Shown piece by piece: positions 26,742-37,830 of a DNA stretch of 64,000 nt. A model generated the notes under the pieces. That model was not told the DNA's origin and ran no database searches. It was given only the letters and a program-made list of their open reading frames with translations. The position numbers and the translations under genes were made by a program. This DNA is from Physcomitrium patens (taxonomy: Eukaryota; Streptophyta; Bryopsida; Funariales; Funariaceae). The stretch is taken from assembly GCF_000002425.4 (NCBI RefSeq), contig NC_037260.1, positions 10,713,414 to 10,777,413 on the forward strand, given 5' to 3'. The first letter of the stretch is position 1. Each line of letters opens with the position of its first letter.

Positions 26742-28560
26742 AATTGTTGATAAGCTAGTTGATGATAAGGACATTATATTAACATTGTTCTTGAGTCTTT
26801 TGGAGTCCTATAAGTACGTCATTGTAGCATTGGAGTCTATGAGTATGAAAGAACTTATCATGAATTATATAGTATTAAGATTAGCCTATGAAGTGATTAA
26901 GAGGAAAAAAAAAAGAACTTCAAAGTGATGATTTAGCTCTATTCTTAAGACAAGGCAAAAATAGCTATTTTTATCAATAATATAAATTAAAAATAATATA
27001 AAAAATTACTATATTTATAAAAAAATCATGTCACTTTGCAAAGAATCCTAAAAAGGTCAAGAAAGGAGATAGAAAGAATACAAAAAATTTTAGTGATAAT
27101 TTGGTAGAGATGATTACGATTTCACAGCCAGTAAAGGATTGTCTATAGTTGCTATGTCCAAGTGGATTACAGATTTAGATACTACTAAATACATGACACT
27201 ATATAATTATTTATTTGGTACTTATGATAAAATTTCAGCAATAAATGTTTGGTTGGGAGACAATGGCATGGTATAAGCCATTGGAATTGGCTTCATTGTT
27301 GTAGAGATTAGAATAAAGGACCATAAAAAGAAGATTAAATTGAAGGAAGTCTTACATGTGCCAAAGATGAAGAAGAACCTCTTTTTGGTGCATAAACTTA
27401 TATTACATGGTTATAAGATTCAATTTGATATAAATGGATATTTTATGAAGATATTGGATAGACAACATATTGCGAAAGGCCTAAAAGATGGTAATCTCTA
27501 CTTCATCAAGATAAATAGAATTGAAGTAGCAACATTGATTGAATTTCTACAAAATCAAGATAAGTTTGAAATTCAGCATCATCAATTTGGTCATTTGAAT
27601 GCCAAAAGCATGAAAAAGATCCAATCCATAGTAAGTGACTTAGATCTTGGTCAATTCAAGTATAATGCTATGACACTTGCTTATAATGATTGTATCCAAA
27701 GTAAACAACAAAGGACTTTATTTCAAAGATGAATTACAACATATGCTAGCAAATTATTGAAAATTATGTATTTTGATGTTTGTTGACCAATGAAGTTACC
27801 ATCAATTAGAGGAGTAAGTTACTTTTTTATATTTATTGATAATTTTTCAAGAAAGATGAGGATTTATATCCTTAAAGCCAAGAGTGAGTGTTTTTTAAGA
27901 TTTAAAGAATTTAAGGTACTTATAGAAAATTAATATGAGTGTAAGATCAAAGTATTGTATACAAAAAATAGAAATAAATATATGTCTAAGTATTTTGAGG
28001 AATTTTTGAAGATTCAAGGCATTGCAAGATAAACCTTGATTCTTTACACTCTGCAAGAAAATGAAATTGTTTAAAGAACAAATTACACTATTGTAGAGAT
28101 AGCAAAGAATATGCTTTAAGCACAAAATCTTTAGCATGAAAATTTAGTAGAAGTTATGATTACAATAGTATATATAAAGAATAGGTGCTTTATAAGTAAA
28201 TTCATATTAATGATTCTACAAGAAGCTTAGAATAGCAAAAAACTTTATGTTTCACACATAAGGATTTTTGGATGTATTTCTTATGCAAAGATATCAAATT
28301 GTAGAGATAGCAAGGAATATGAGGTCCACAATTGATGCAAAAGGTAAAAAATATGGATTTGTTGGATATTATGAAGATATTAAGGCATATAAGCTTATGC
28401 ATTTAAAAACCAAAAATATCATCAAGAGTTATAATATAGAATTTTTAGAGCATAAGAGTACTTATGAGTACATAGAAATGTATCCAAGTGAGAGTAATGG
28501 TGTGTTTATGGATACATTTCTTATTCTAGCAAAGAAAAAAAAATGATAACAATGAAGATA
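26742..28560 (+). pseudogene. Copia gag C-terminal half, protease and integrase remnant
   Basis: Continues the gag frame (SLLESYKYVIVALESMSMKE). A protease-like block lies near 27150-27300, with LKEVLHVPKMKKNLFLVHKL at about 27340-27400. The GAG-pre-integrase block is HHQFGHLNAKSMKKIQ at about 27570-27625. Integrase text runs about 27750-28200: YFDVC, then FFIFIDNFSRKMRIYILKAK, then EEFLKIQGIAR. The linker to RT lies about 28260-28550. Stops and frame changes occur throughout. Confidence 0.8.
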
Positions 28561-29132
28561 ATGGAAGTATGAGTGAAAATAAAGAGCCAAAGAAGATAAA
28601 TCAAAGTGCATCTATAATTGCTAGAACCAACAATAAAGACAATCAAGATATTGAAAATGATGATGATGATGAGTGTCAACTATTAATTGTGAAGAGACAA
28701 GCTTCATGAAAGAAAAAGATTGTAAGAGACTTTGGACTATAAGAAGGTAAATCTTCATCAAGTAAAAAGAGATATTCTTTGAGAAATAGAAAAAACTTAG
28801 TGAATGATAGAAGAACCACATCTATCTTCAAGTAAGTAAAAATATGCCAATTTTGCACTTTTTGCTGATTTATTAAATTTGTGTGATGTAATAAAGTCTA
28901 TGGATGCTATGAAGTGGGAGAATGCCATTGAAGAAGAGTATAAATCACTCATAGACAATGGAATATAAAAAATGACTCAACTTCTACCAAATCAATCTTT
29001 AATTAGTTTTAAGTGGGTGTTTAGAACCAAAAAGGATACAAAGAGTAATATAGTAAGATAGAAGGCTAGATTAATTGCCAAAAACTACTCACAAGTTGTT
29101 GATATTATTTTCAATGAGACATTTGCTCTAGA

Positions 29133-30967
29133 TGTTATGATGTAACATAGTTAATGAGTGAAAGAAAGAAGAAAACATTATATTGTAGAAGATCTTATTT
29201 TAAAATATTATAGAAAATTATCTTTAAAAATAGATAATAGTTAAAAATATAGTAAAATAAAAATATATTATTTTTATTTTTTTATGAAATAGGCTTTTAT
29301 TTACTTTGTAGGACCATAAATAAGGCAAAATAAAATAGATTGGAAAATAAAATGATATAAGCATGTATAGAAACAAGTGAAGAGTAGATTTTGGCAAAAT
29401 TTACTTCAAGAAGTTAAAAATGGATACTTGGAGAGGATCGATTGTCAATCTGGATCAAAATCAGATCTTGAGGGACAAAACCATGTACCTATGGTGACTT
29501 TAGGATTCTTTAGAAGATTATAGAGTAGAATTTAAGAACAAACTTGTAAAAATATTTTTGGGCATTGGTTTTATATCAATTAAGTAAATGTTTAGTTTTG
29601 AAAGAATTTTTAAAGTTAGCAATGTTCTTAGTTGATAAAGATTTAAGAAATAAAACTATCTTTATACATTTGAAGGTTTCATGAGTTTAGTGGTATGTGT
29701 ACTAATAAATTTTGGATAGAATATTGGTATATTAGTTAAAAATGTGTGTAAAAATTTTGAGGTCAATAAAACAATTAGATCAAAGTGTATAAAAGTTTTT
29801 ATGGATTAACGTCTCAAAAATTGGAATTTGAAGGTCAATGAATATTTTTAAGATCTTTAGCGATTTGTTGATTGGATTGAAGTGAAACATTTTTATGTAG
29901 AGACTAGACTTAACTTTTAATAGTTTAAGTAAATATTGGAAGAAATTCAATATTTCAAAAAGAAAAAATTAGCTACTAGAAGTTCAACATTCAAATTGGA
30001 GTAGGAGGCCGGCAAACACATGAGCAATTTTTAGGATTTTTCTCTCATTTGATAAGTGCAATTATTTTCAAAAAAAAAATGTACTTATTTTTAACAAAGA
30101 TGTTAGAAGGTGTGTAAATTTTTAATCAAAATCAATGTTTTAATTAATAGATATTGAGGTTTTAATCTTCTTCATGATTGGTTTGAGTTGATTAGGTTTT
30201 GATTAGGATTTGATTTAGGTTTTAGGATTATTCTAAGATTTTATTAAGGTTTCAGGATTTATTTTGGACTTAGGATTTATCTAAGGTTTGATTTAGGATT
30301 TAGATTTTGTTTAGGATTTAATTTAGAATTTAGGATTTTTTTAGGATTTGATTTAGGATTTAGGATTTGTTTAAAACTTAGGATTTGTCTAAGGTTTGGT
30401 TTAAGGTTTAGAATTTTTTTTGGAATTTGGTTTAAGATTTAAAATTTGTCTAAGATTTGGTTTACAATCTAGGATTTGTTTAAGGCTTAGGATTTATCTA
30501 AGGTTTGATTTAGGATTTAGGATTTAAGATTTATCTAAGATTTGATATAAGATTTAGATTTTAGTTAGGATTTGACATAGGATTTAATTAAGATCCATTA
30601 TAGTTTTAATTAGGATTAAAGTAGGAATTGATTAAAATTTATTTAAGATTTATTTAATATTTTTCTAATATTTCTTGTGGATTTCTTTTGGATTTCTTTA
30701 AGATTTCTTTAAGGTCTATTTATTATTTTTTTATGATTTCTTTATAATTTTTGTAGAAGTTTTTAAAGATTTCTTCATGTTTCTTTTGTAATTTTTTTAA
30801 GATTTCTTTTGAATTTGATTAAAGCTTGATTAGCATTATTAAGGTTTAATTGGAATTTATTTAAAATTCTATTAGAGTTGTTAGGATCTTATTTTTGTAA
30901 TTTTCCTTCTATCTTCTATAGCCAAGTGTCTAGTGCATTCTCAAGCAAGATTTTACGTAATACAATA
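29133..30967 (+). mobile_element. Repeat T1, copy B, inside copia RT
   Basis: Starts TGTTATGATGTAACATAG and ends TTACGTAATACAATA; length 1835 bp. Text such as 'gatcaaaatcagat.ttgagggacaaaac' matches the better preserved copy C on the other strand. It carries the telomere-like tract at 30180-30560. Flanks CTAGA and CTGTG are too decayed to prove a target duplication. No coding potential. Confidence 0.72.
30180..30560 (+). repeat. Telomere-like GATTTAGG-rich tract within T1-B
   Basis: About 380 bases composed of GGATTT/GATTTAGG/TTTAGGATT words in irregular order. It resembles a diverged plant telomere repeat (TTTAGGG), but exact heptamers are rare. The same tract appears on the opposite strand in T1-C and in shorter form in T1-D (about 53980-54180). 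Confidence 0.75.
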
Positions 30968-32273
30968 CTGTGGCCAAATTCAATACCATTAGAAATATTA
31001 TGGCAATTGGAGTAGCAATGGACTTGGAAATGCATCAAATGGATTTGAAGATGGCTTTCTTAAATAGAGGGTTAGAAAAAAACATCTATATGGATCAACT
31101 TCAAGGATTTGTTGAAGAAGGCAAATAACATCTTGTTTGTAAGTTAAAGAAATATTTCTATGGGCTCAAACAATTATCAAGGACAAGGTACCAATGTATT
31201 GACACATTCTTTATGAATGAAGGTTTTGAAAGAAGTAAGGTTGATCATTCCATGTATATAATGAAATCAACTGAATTCATATTAATTGTCATTTTATATG
31301 TTGATGATTAAATTATTTTAATCAATATTTTAAAGATAATAGATTGGTTGAAGGCAAAGTTTGAAAAGAAGTATGAGATGAGTGATTTGAAAGAGCTTCA
31401 CTAATTTTTAAGAATGGAGTTTGTAAGAGATTGTACTAAGAAGACTATTATAATGAATCAAAGCAAGTACATTGAAGAGTTGTTAAAAAAATTCAATATG
31501 GAAGAATGTAAGTCTATAGGTACATCTTTGGAAGCCAATTTGAAGTTAATGAAGCTTAAGGATGAAGAATTTGCTTAAGTTAAAGATCAAATGTAAGGTG
31601 TTCTATATAAGATAGTAGTATATACACTTTTGTATATAATAGTTGGCACAAGGGTGGATCTTGTATATATGGTGAGTATTGTGAGCTAACACATATCAAA
31701 GGCTGGATCAATCTATTAAAAAACCATCAAAAGAATTATGAATTACTTAAAAGATACTATATATTTTAAATTTTATTTTGGAGGTGATAACATTATTTTT
31801 ATATTTTATGTGATCGGGATTGGATTGGAAATACAAATGATAGAAGGTCAACAATGAGATATATATTCTTTGTTAAAATGGGAGTAATTTCATTAAATTA
31901 CAAGAGACAACCAATAATTATAAGGTCAACAATGGAGGAAGAGTATATAGCTATAAGCCATGGTCTAATAGAAGCAATATGGTTAAGACAAATTTTCAAA
32001 GATATTAAAGTAGTACAAATAGAAGCAACTTCAATAAAGTGTGGTAATCAAGGATATCTTGCTTTTTCAAAGAATCCAAAACATCTTTTAAGGACCAAGC
32101 ACATTGACATTCAACGTCAAAATGAAGATTGAAATATGAGTGATTGATATGAAGTATTGTGCAATGTAAGACATACTTATTGATTTGTTGACAAAAGCAT
32201 TGGTAAAGGATAGATATCATATCTTAATAAAAGTATTAGCATTAAAATCCTTTGACCAATAACAAAGTGAAAG

Positions 32274-32657
32274 TGTTAAAATAAATAAGTAAAAATGTAA
32301 GTAGAATAAGTTACCTAGTAGAAGATATTATCTTAAATAAGTTGCTATTGATTAAAGGATTGATTCTTGGTAATTAAGAAGGCCAAGAGATAAAATAGAT
32401 GAATAAACAAAAGATCTTAAGGATATAAAAGATATACTAAAAGCATATTTTTATAGTAAATAACATAGTTATGGATAGTCTCAGTAGAATGTTTGATAGA
32501 TATATTCATCAAAAGATAAAAATTATCTATTAAGACAACAACTACCACCTATAAAAAATAGATATTAGAAGTGAGAGATATCTTATTCAATACTCTCATT
32601 TTAAGCAATCTTGTTGATGCTATGTATTGGTAATTTTAAAGTTTTTTTTCTTTAATA
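32274..32657 (+). repeat. Copia 3' LTR
   Basis: Begins TGTTAAAATAAATAAGT and ends CTTTAATA; it pairs with the 384-bp LTR at 15660. It is followed by ATTAC, the right half of the target duplication. Confidence 0.85.
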
Positions 32658-32948
32658 ATTACAATTATTAATATTCCATCTTATTTTTTGATATTGAAAT
32701 TAAGATTTCTATAGTATTATTGTACAATTTAGATCAAATAGGTGGTCTTTGTAATGAAATGCACAGAATTATCTAATAACTTGTTTATTGACTTATTATT
32801 ATATAAATTAGTATAAACACTCATGTTAAAAACTTAGTAGCCATACTTAGAATCACAACCAAAATAAATATCACACATTGGCTATTTATACTTATGTGTA
32901 TGTAATTTGCTCTTCAACTTGCATTTGCAATAATTATAAATAAAGCGT

Positions 32949-34451
32949 TGTCGTATTATGTGAAGTCTTGCTTGAGAATGCACTGAGCACTTGGCTATGG
33001 AAGGTAAAAGAAAATTGCAACAAAAGGTCCTAACAATCCAATAGGATTATAGAAAATTTACAATTAAACGTTAACAATCATAATCAAACATTAAACAAGC
33101 TCAATTAAATTTTATTGAAGTTATAAAAGAAACACAAGGAAATCCTAAAGAAATATGAAATAATATTAAAGAAAACTTAGTCAAACCCTAACAAAAATCT
33201 AATAGAACCTTAAATTCTAACCAAATCCTAATCCTAATCTAACCTTAATCAAACCCTAGACAAACCCTAAATCCTAAACCAAATCCTAATCAAACATTAA
33301 TCCCTAACCAAATCCTAAACCAAATCCTAAACCCTAAATCAAACCCTAATCCAAATCCTAAATCCCAAACCAAATCCTAACCAAACCCTAAACCAAACCC
33401 TAATAATTCCTATAATAGATTTAAACCTCAATAACTAATGAATAAACCGTTGATCTTAACTAAAATTTTGCACACTTATAAAAACATAAGTTAAAAACAA
33501 GCATAAAAAATTTAATAAGGATCGAAGTTACCAAATTGACGATATCCTCAAAAATGTGCTCGGATATTGGCAGGCCTCCTTCTCCAATCTTAATATCAAT
33601 CTTCTAGAGCCAATATCTCTTCTTTAAACCTTTCGATTGATCTCAAAATTTTCATACGCATAGAAAAACAAGTCTAATATTCTCTCATGCAAGTTTCACT
33701 CCAATCCAACTAGTATATTGCAAGAAATCTCAAAAACCCTCACTGGACCTAAAATTCTACTTTCTGAGACCTTGACCAACTTAAACCTCAATATCCCTCA
33801 ATTCAACCGTTAGATCAAGCTCAAATTCACGATACATATTAAACACAACTATAACCACAAACCTAAAAAATTTACCCATAGATCTATTACAAAACTCTTG
33901 AAATCACCCAAAACATAAACCCTATTTTATTTCATAAAACCCAAGTCATCCAAAACAAACCTTGACTTTGCAAAGCTATTACAAAGTCAATACAGATCCA
34001 AATCACCCAAAACCAACACCCATAGAAACCTTATCCAATCTTCTATCAAACCCCACTCTCCGATCTGCCAAAGAGTCCTTGAATCGCCATCAGAGCGTGG
34101 TTTTGTGCCTCGGGGTCTGATTTCGATCCAGGTTCATAACCGGTCCTCTTCGGGTATCAACTTTCGTCTTCTTGAGGTAATTTTTACTAATTTGCACTGT
34201 TAACTCCTTCCTACATATGCCTATATCCTTTATTTTTCTAATCTACCTTGTTTTGTCTTATTTATGGCCTTACAAAGTAAATAGAAACATAATTTGCAAA
34301 AAGGCAGCATTAGCACCTTTAATTTTTCTACCCTTTGACTAATATCTATTTTTCCAAGATAATTTGCTACAATATTTTTGAAGTGAGATCCTCAAACATG
34401 ATATTTTTTTTTTTTCATCCTTTCACTTGTTATCCGTATTACATCACGACA
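32949..34451 (-). mobile_element. Repeat T1, copy C (best preserved, inverted)
   Basis: Read on the minus strand it starts TGTCGTGATGTAATACGG at 34451 and ends ATAATACGACA at 32949, so its ends are a 6-bp inverted repeat with TG...CA. The first third (about 34060-34170) is far richer in GC than the other copies, so it is probably the youngest or the least decayed. It contains the telomere-like tract 33183-33412. It lies about 290 bp right of the copia element, facing copy B. It may be a solo LTR; no protein text is visible. Confidence 0.75.
33183..33412 (-). repeat. Telomere-like CCCTAAA tract within T1-C
   Basis: Seven CCCTAA words, three of them full CCCTAAA, are mixed with CCAAATCCTAA variants. 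On the minus strand this is TTTAGGG/TTAGGATTTGG. The tract is part of repeat T1, because B and D carry it at the same place, so it is not an independent relic of a chromosome end. Confidence 0.8.
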
Positions 34452-34640
34452 ACGTAAGGACAAACTATGAGCTCTATTGGTCTTTATCTACAACAATCTA
34501 TGTTCACTCATAGAAAATTGTATGTGAGATTATTATGTTCAAGCAATTCAAATAAAATATTTTTCAGTTGTCTGATTGAATAATAAATAAAAAATATAGT
34601 ATATAATGAATTGCTGAGATAACATTGGTTAATATATGAG

Positions 34641-35510
34641 GACTTGTGATGGTTTAAAAGATTGAAAATAATTGGTGCTAAGCCTAAAATAGCTTCTATG
34701 GTTGTTATCTTTATGTGATAGTTGTTGTTTAAACCAAAGCAATCAAAAAACATTATGTGGCAAAACAAACATAGCAATTAACAAAGATTGTATTGCTTTT
34801 TTTTGTTGATTTACATTTTGTTCTTTAAGTATTTTTTTGTTTTGTTGATTTCTGTTTTGTTGCTATTTTTATTTTTTTAATTTTTTTATTTTATCTTTTA
34901 TCTTTTATAAAAAAATTGTTTAAAAGTTTAAATGTTTGATTGCAAAGACAAAGCTAATGGATTTAATCTTAGACAAAAAAAAGTTACACAAATTGTATTA
35001 TTTCTAAAAAAAATCTTAAATTAATATTCTTGCTATGATAATGTCATCTCAATTATATATAAAAAAATTATTCTTTTACATAATACAATTCATAGAAAAA
35101 AAAAAAAAAAAAAAAATGCAATAAGGAGCATTAATTTATTGCTAAGATATATTGAATATTGATATATATTACTTTTTAAATATTGGATTACAAATTAACC
35201 ACTTGGTATCAAAAAATCTTTAAAAATGATTCTTCATTGCAACTTTAATTGCCTTTATAAAATTATCACTTTTTGCAAAGGGCTCTTTATCGCAACTTAA
35301 TTTGCCTTCATTACAATTGTCATTTTTACAAAAGACTCTTCATTGCAATTTTATTGCAACTTAATTTGCTTCTTAATGCATATATATATATATATATATA
35401 TATAATAAGATGATTTGAAAGGTTGAAAATCTTTACTACTAAGCTTAAAATAGCTACTAAGATTGTTATCTTTACATGTTGGTGGTTATTTAAATCAAAG
35501 CAATCAACAA
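34641..35510 (+). repeat. Diverged direct duplication (34641-34760 and 35405-35510)
   Basis: Both halves read 'gatttgaaa/tttaaaagattgaaaat', then 'ctaagcYtaaaatagct', then 'ttgttatcttta', then 'aaaYcaaagcaatcaa'. The spacing is about 760 bp. Between them are T-rich sequence, an A-run near 35097 and the inverted tandem-repeat set. Confidence 0.55.
35225..35360 (-). repeat. Tandem repeat, unit about 54 bp (copy set 2, inverted)
   Basis: On the minus strand the units read 'caaattaagttgcRataaagag' followed by 'caaaaRtgacaattgtaatgaagg', the same unit as 12268-12400. An (AT)n microsatellite follows at about 35383-35402. Confidence 0.6.
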
Positions 35511-35519
35511 AGATAAAAA

Positions 35520-36192
35520 TTGTGCATACATTTTATTTATTTTTTAAATGGTTTTTTCTAATATATCAAGTTATTTATGTAATAAAATTTTTATATTTGT
35601 ATATTATTTATGTATCCTGTGGATATAATTTGTTTGAATAAAATATACTTGATAGTACTGTAGCCAATGAATTAACAACATTTGATAAACTTAAAAATAT
35701 TTGAGTAATCAAATATTGTATAAAATATTATATAATTTCATAATTCACATATTTTAAAAAAATTAATATTTTGTGCCATAATACATTATATTTGTGAAAT
35801 ATTTAGACTGTATTCTAGAAGACGGAAGAATGAGTGAATGAATGAATAAAACTCCTTAGTCTTCTACATCTTATGTTGGCTATTTTTCAACATTGAATTT
35901 ATTGTTTACCATTTTTTGATTTGCATGAGAGCTCAAACATGAGCATGTTATGCAAACTTTTGAGATTTTGAGTAACTCTTGATAAGCTTATAGATTATAA
36001 AATATTATAAAATTTTTATATTTATGTGTTTTTTGTGTATTCAATGGACATAATTTATTTAAACCAAAAATGTATTTAACATTAGCCAAATCAATGGATT
36101 TAACTACTTATAAATTTATATATGCAAATGACCAAAATATATAAAGTTCATAAATTATAATTTAAATATTTAAAAATATAAGTATTATAAAA

Positions 36193-36230
<38 letters not shown>

Positions 36231-37048
36231 GTATTTATAAAATATTAAAATATTATATTATTTTTTTAATTATATTTTTCATAAGAATCTAAGTATTATA
36301 AAAAATATTCATTTTTTACTACTAAATATAGTCATATTATTTTTAAATTTATTTTTATTAATTTTAATTTTTTAATTTTTTATTTATTTATAAAAAATAA
36401 TAAATTTAATTTTTAATTTTTAAATAAATTATTATATATATATATATATATATATTATTTAATACTTTTTAGTATTTATTAATTTATATGCATTTCTTTG
36501 ATTAATTCTTTCTACTATTAAAAACTTTAAATATTTTATAATTTAAATTATAATGACAAAATTTAATTATTTTTAATTATATTTTTTTAGTAATACATGA
36601 TCAAATTTAAATCTAGAGAATTTATATATTAGTTTATTAATTTTTTGGAATTTATAATCTTCATAGATTAATTTTTATGAATATTTTAAAAAAAGAAATA
36701 TATATGTATAATATTTAATATAATTTATATGTATTAAAAAAATTATAATAATTATTTTTTATATATTTTTATTTTCATATTTTTATATTTTATAAATAAT
36801 ATATTAATAATATATTAATAATTTTCTATTTTTATTTATTTTATATGATATAAAATTTTCTTTATTATTTTTAAATTTAAATTTAATTATTTTAATTATA
36901 TAAATAAAAAATAAATAAATAAACATAAGTTAAAACTAATATTTGTGGTACTTGTAGATTTGTAGTTTAGGTAGTTTCTACAAGAAGATTAGAGATGACA
37001 TTAATATTATTAAAATCCTTAATACTCTTTATAAAGAAGTGGTATAAG
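35520..37048. other. Very AT-rich spacer with TA microsatellites
   Basis: From about 36140 to 36930 G and C are nearly absent. TA microsatellites lie near 36198-36226 and 36432-36456. No gene is supported. Confidence 0.7.
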
Positions 37049-37576
37049 TGTTAAGAATGTATATAATTATCTAGATAAGAAGTGTTAGGTAGAAGATAAA
37101 TATAAGTAGATTTGATAATATCTTATGGAAAAGCTTCTTAGAAGCTTTATAAATGTGGATTTGATTTTATACATATTTATAGGTAATTAATAGGTTGAAT
37201 ATTTGGCCAATAAGTTGGCCACGTTTTAGAAATATAGGAAACTTTTGGTACAAATTGACTATGTAGCACATATGTAAGAAACTTGTCTTGTAAATTAGAC
37301 ATATGTCTTGCAAGTTGGACATGTATCAAAGGCCCTATAGAATGTTGTCATATAGCTCTCTATTAGATAGTATATGTGGAAGCAAGAGTGCATCCTTTTT
37401 CAGTCTTATCAATGCATTCCTTGTTTGTAGTCTTATTTCAAGAGTCTCTAGTCTTCTTGTCTTTAGCAATAGCCATACTAATTTCAATATTGTACTATCT
37501 TTGAATAAATATCTACTCTTTTTGAATGATGCAAGAGTATTGAAGTTTTTATTGTTTTTAATTCATGCCCTTGACA
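37049..37576 (+). repeat. Solo LTR of the gypsy-1 family
   Basis: 528 bp, starting TGTTAAGAATG and ending CCCTTGACA. Target duplication ATAAG (37044-37048) and ACAAG (37577-37581). Shares the gypsy-1 LTR text (aagcttcttagaagcttt, atcaaaggccctatag, agtcttcttgtctttagcaa). No internal region follows, so it arose by LTR-LTR recombination. Confidence 0.8.
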
Positions 37577-37830
37577 ACAAGATTTTAAAATAAGACACTT
37601 AAAAATTTACAAAATATTATTTAAATCATATGATAGCTATTTAATTTTTTGATAATTTTTTATTTTAAAATTAAAAATTTATATATTTTATAGAAATTAA
37701 ACCATTCAAATAATCTTTATTCATTCATACATATATATACATGTGAATAAAATAAAAACAAAGAATTAAAATATTAAAAAAATATTAAAATATTAAATAT
37801 ATATTTATGTATAATATTTTTGTATTTGAA

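Larger units (their letters stand above)
28850..32140 (+). pseudogene. Copia reverse transcriptase / RNase H remnant, split by T1-B
   Basis: The left part (28850-29132) reads MKWENAIEEEYKSLIDN, FKWVFRTKKD and ends at FNETFAL. The right part (from 30968) resumes at VAKFNTIRNIMAIGVAMDLE, then MDLKMAFLNR, then the YVDD site at about 31299-31310 (ILYVDD followed by a stop). RNase H text near 31850-32130 includes RSTMEEEYIAISHGLIEAIW and LLRTKHIDIQ. Copia RT normally reads ETFAPVAKF without a break, so T1-B lies exactly between these residues. Confidence 0.85.
15660..32657 (+). mobile_element. Ty1/copia LTR retrotransposon, decayed, carrying nested insertions
   Basis: Two LTRs of 384 bp each (15660-16043 and 32274-32657) flank gag-protease-integrase-RT-RNase H remnants in that order, which is the copia order. 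The target duplication is ATTAT (15655-15659) and ATTAC (32658-32662). Removing the gypsy-1 insertion (16958-26736 plus one duplication) and repeat T1-B (29133-30967) leaves about 5.4 kb, a normal copia length. Every domain is broken by stops, so it is not autonomous. The insertion order is clear: copia first, then gypsy-1 and T1-B into it, then T1-A, T1-E and T2-1 into gypsy-1. Confidence 0.88.

Noticed and set aside
33183..33412. Interstitial telomere from a chromosome fusion
   Set aside because: The tract lies inside repeat T1 and recurs at the same position in other T1 copies, so it moved with the repeat.
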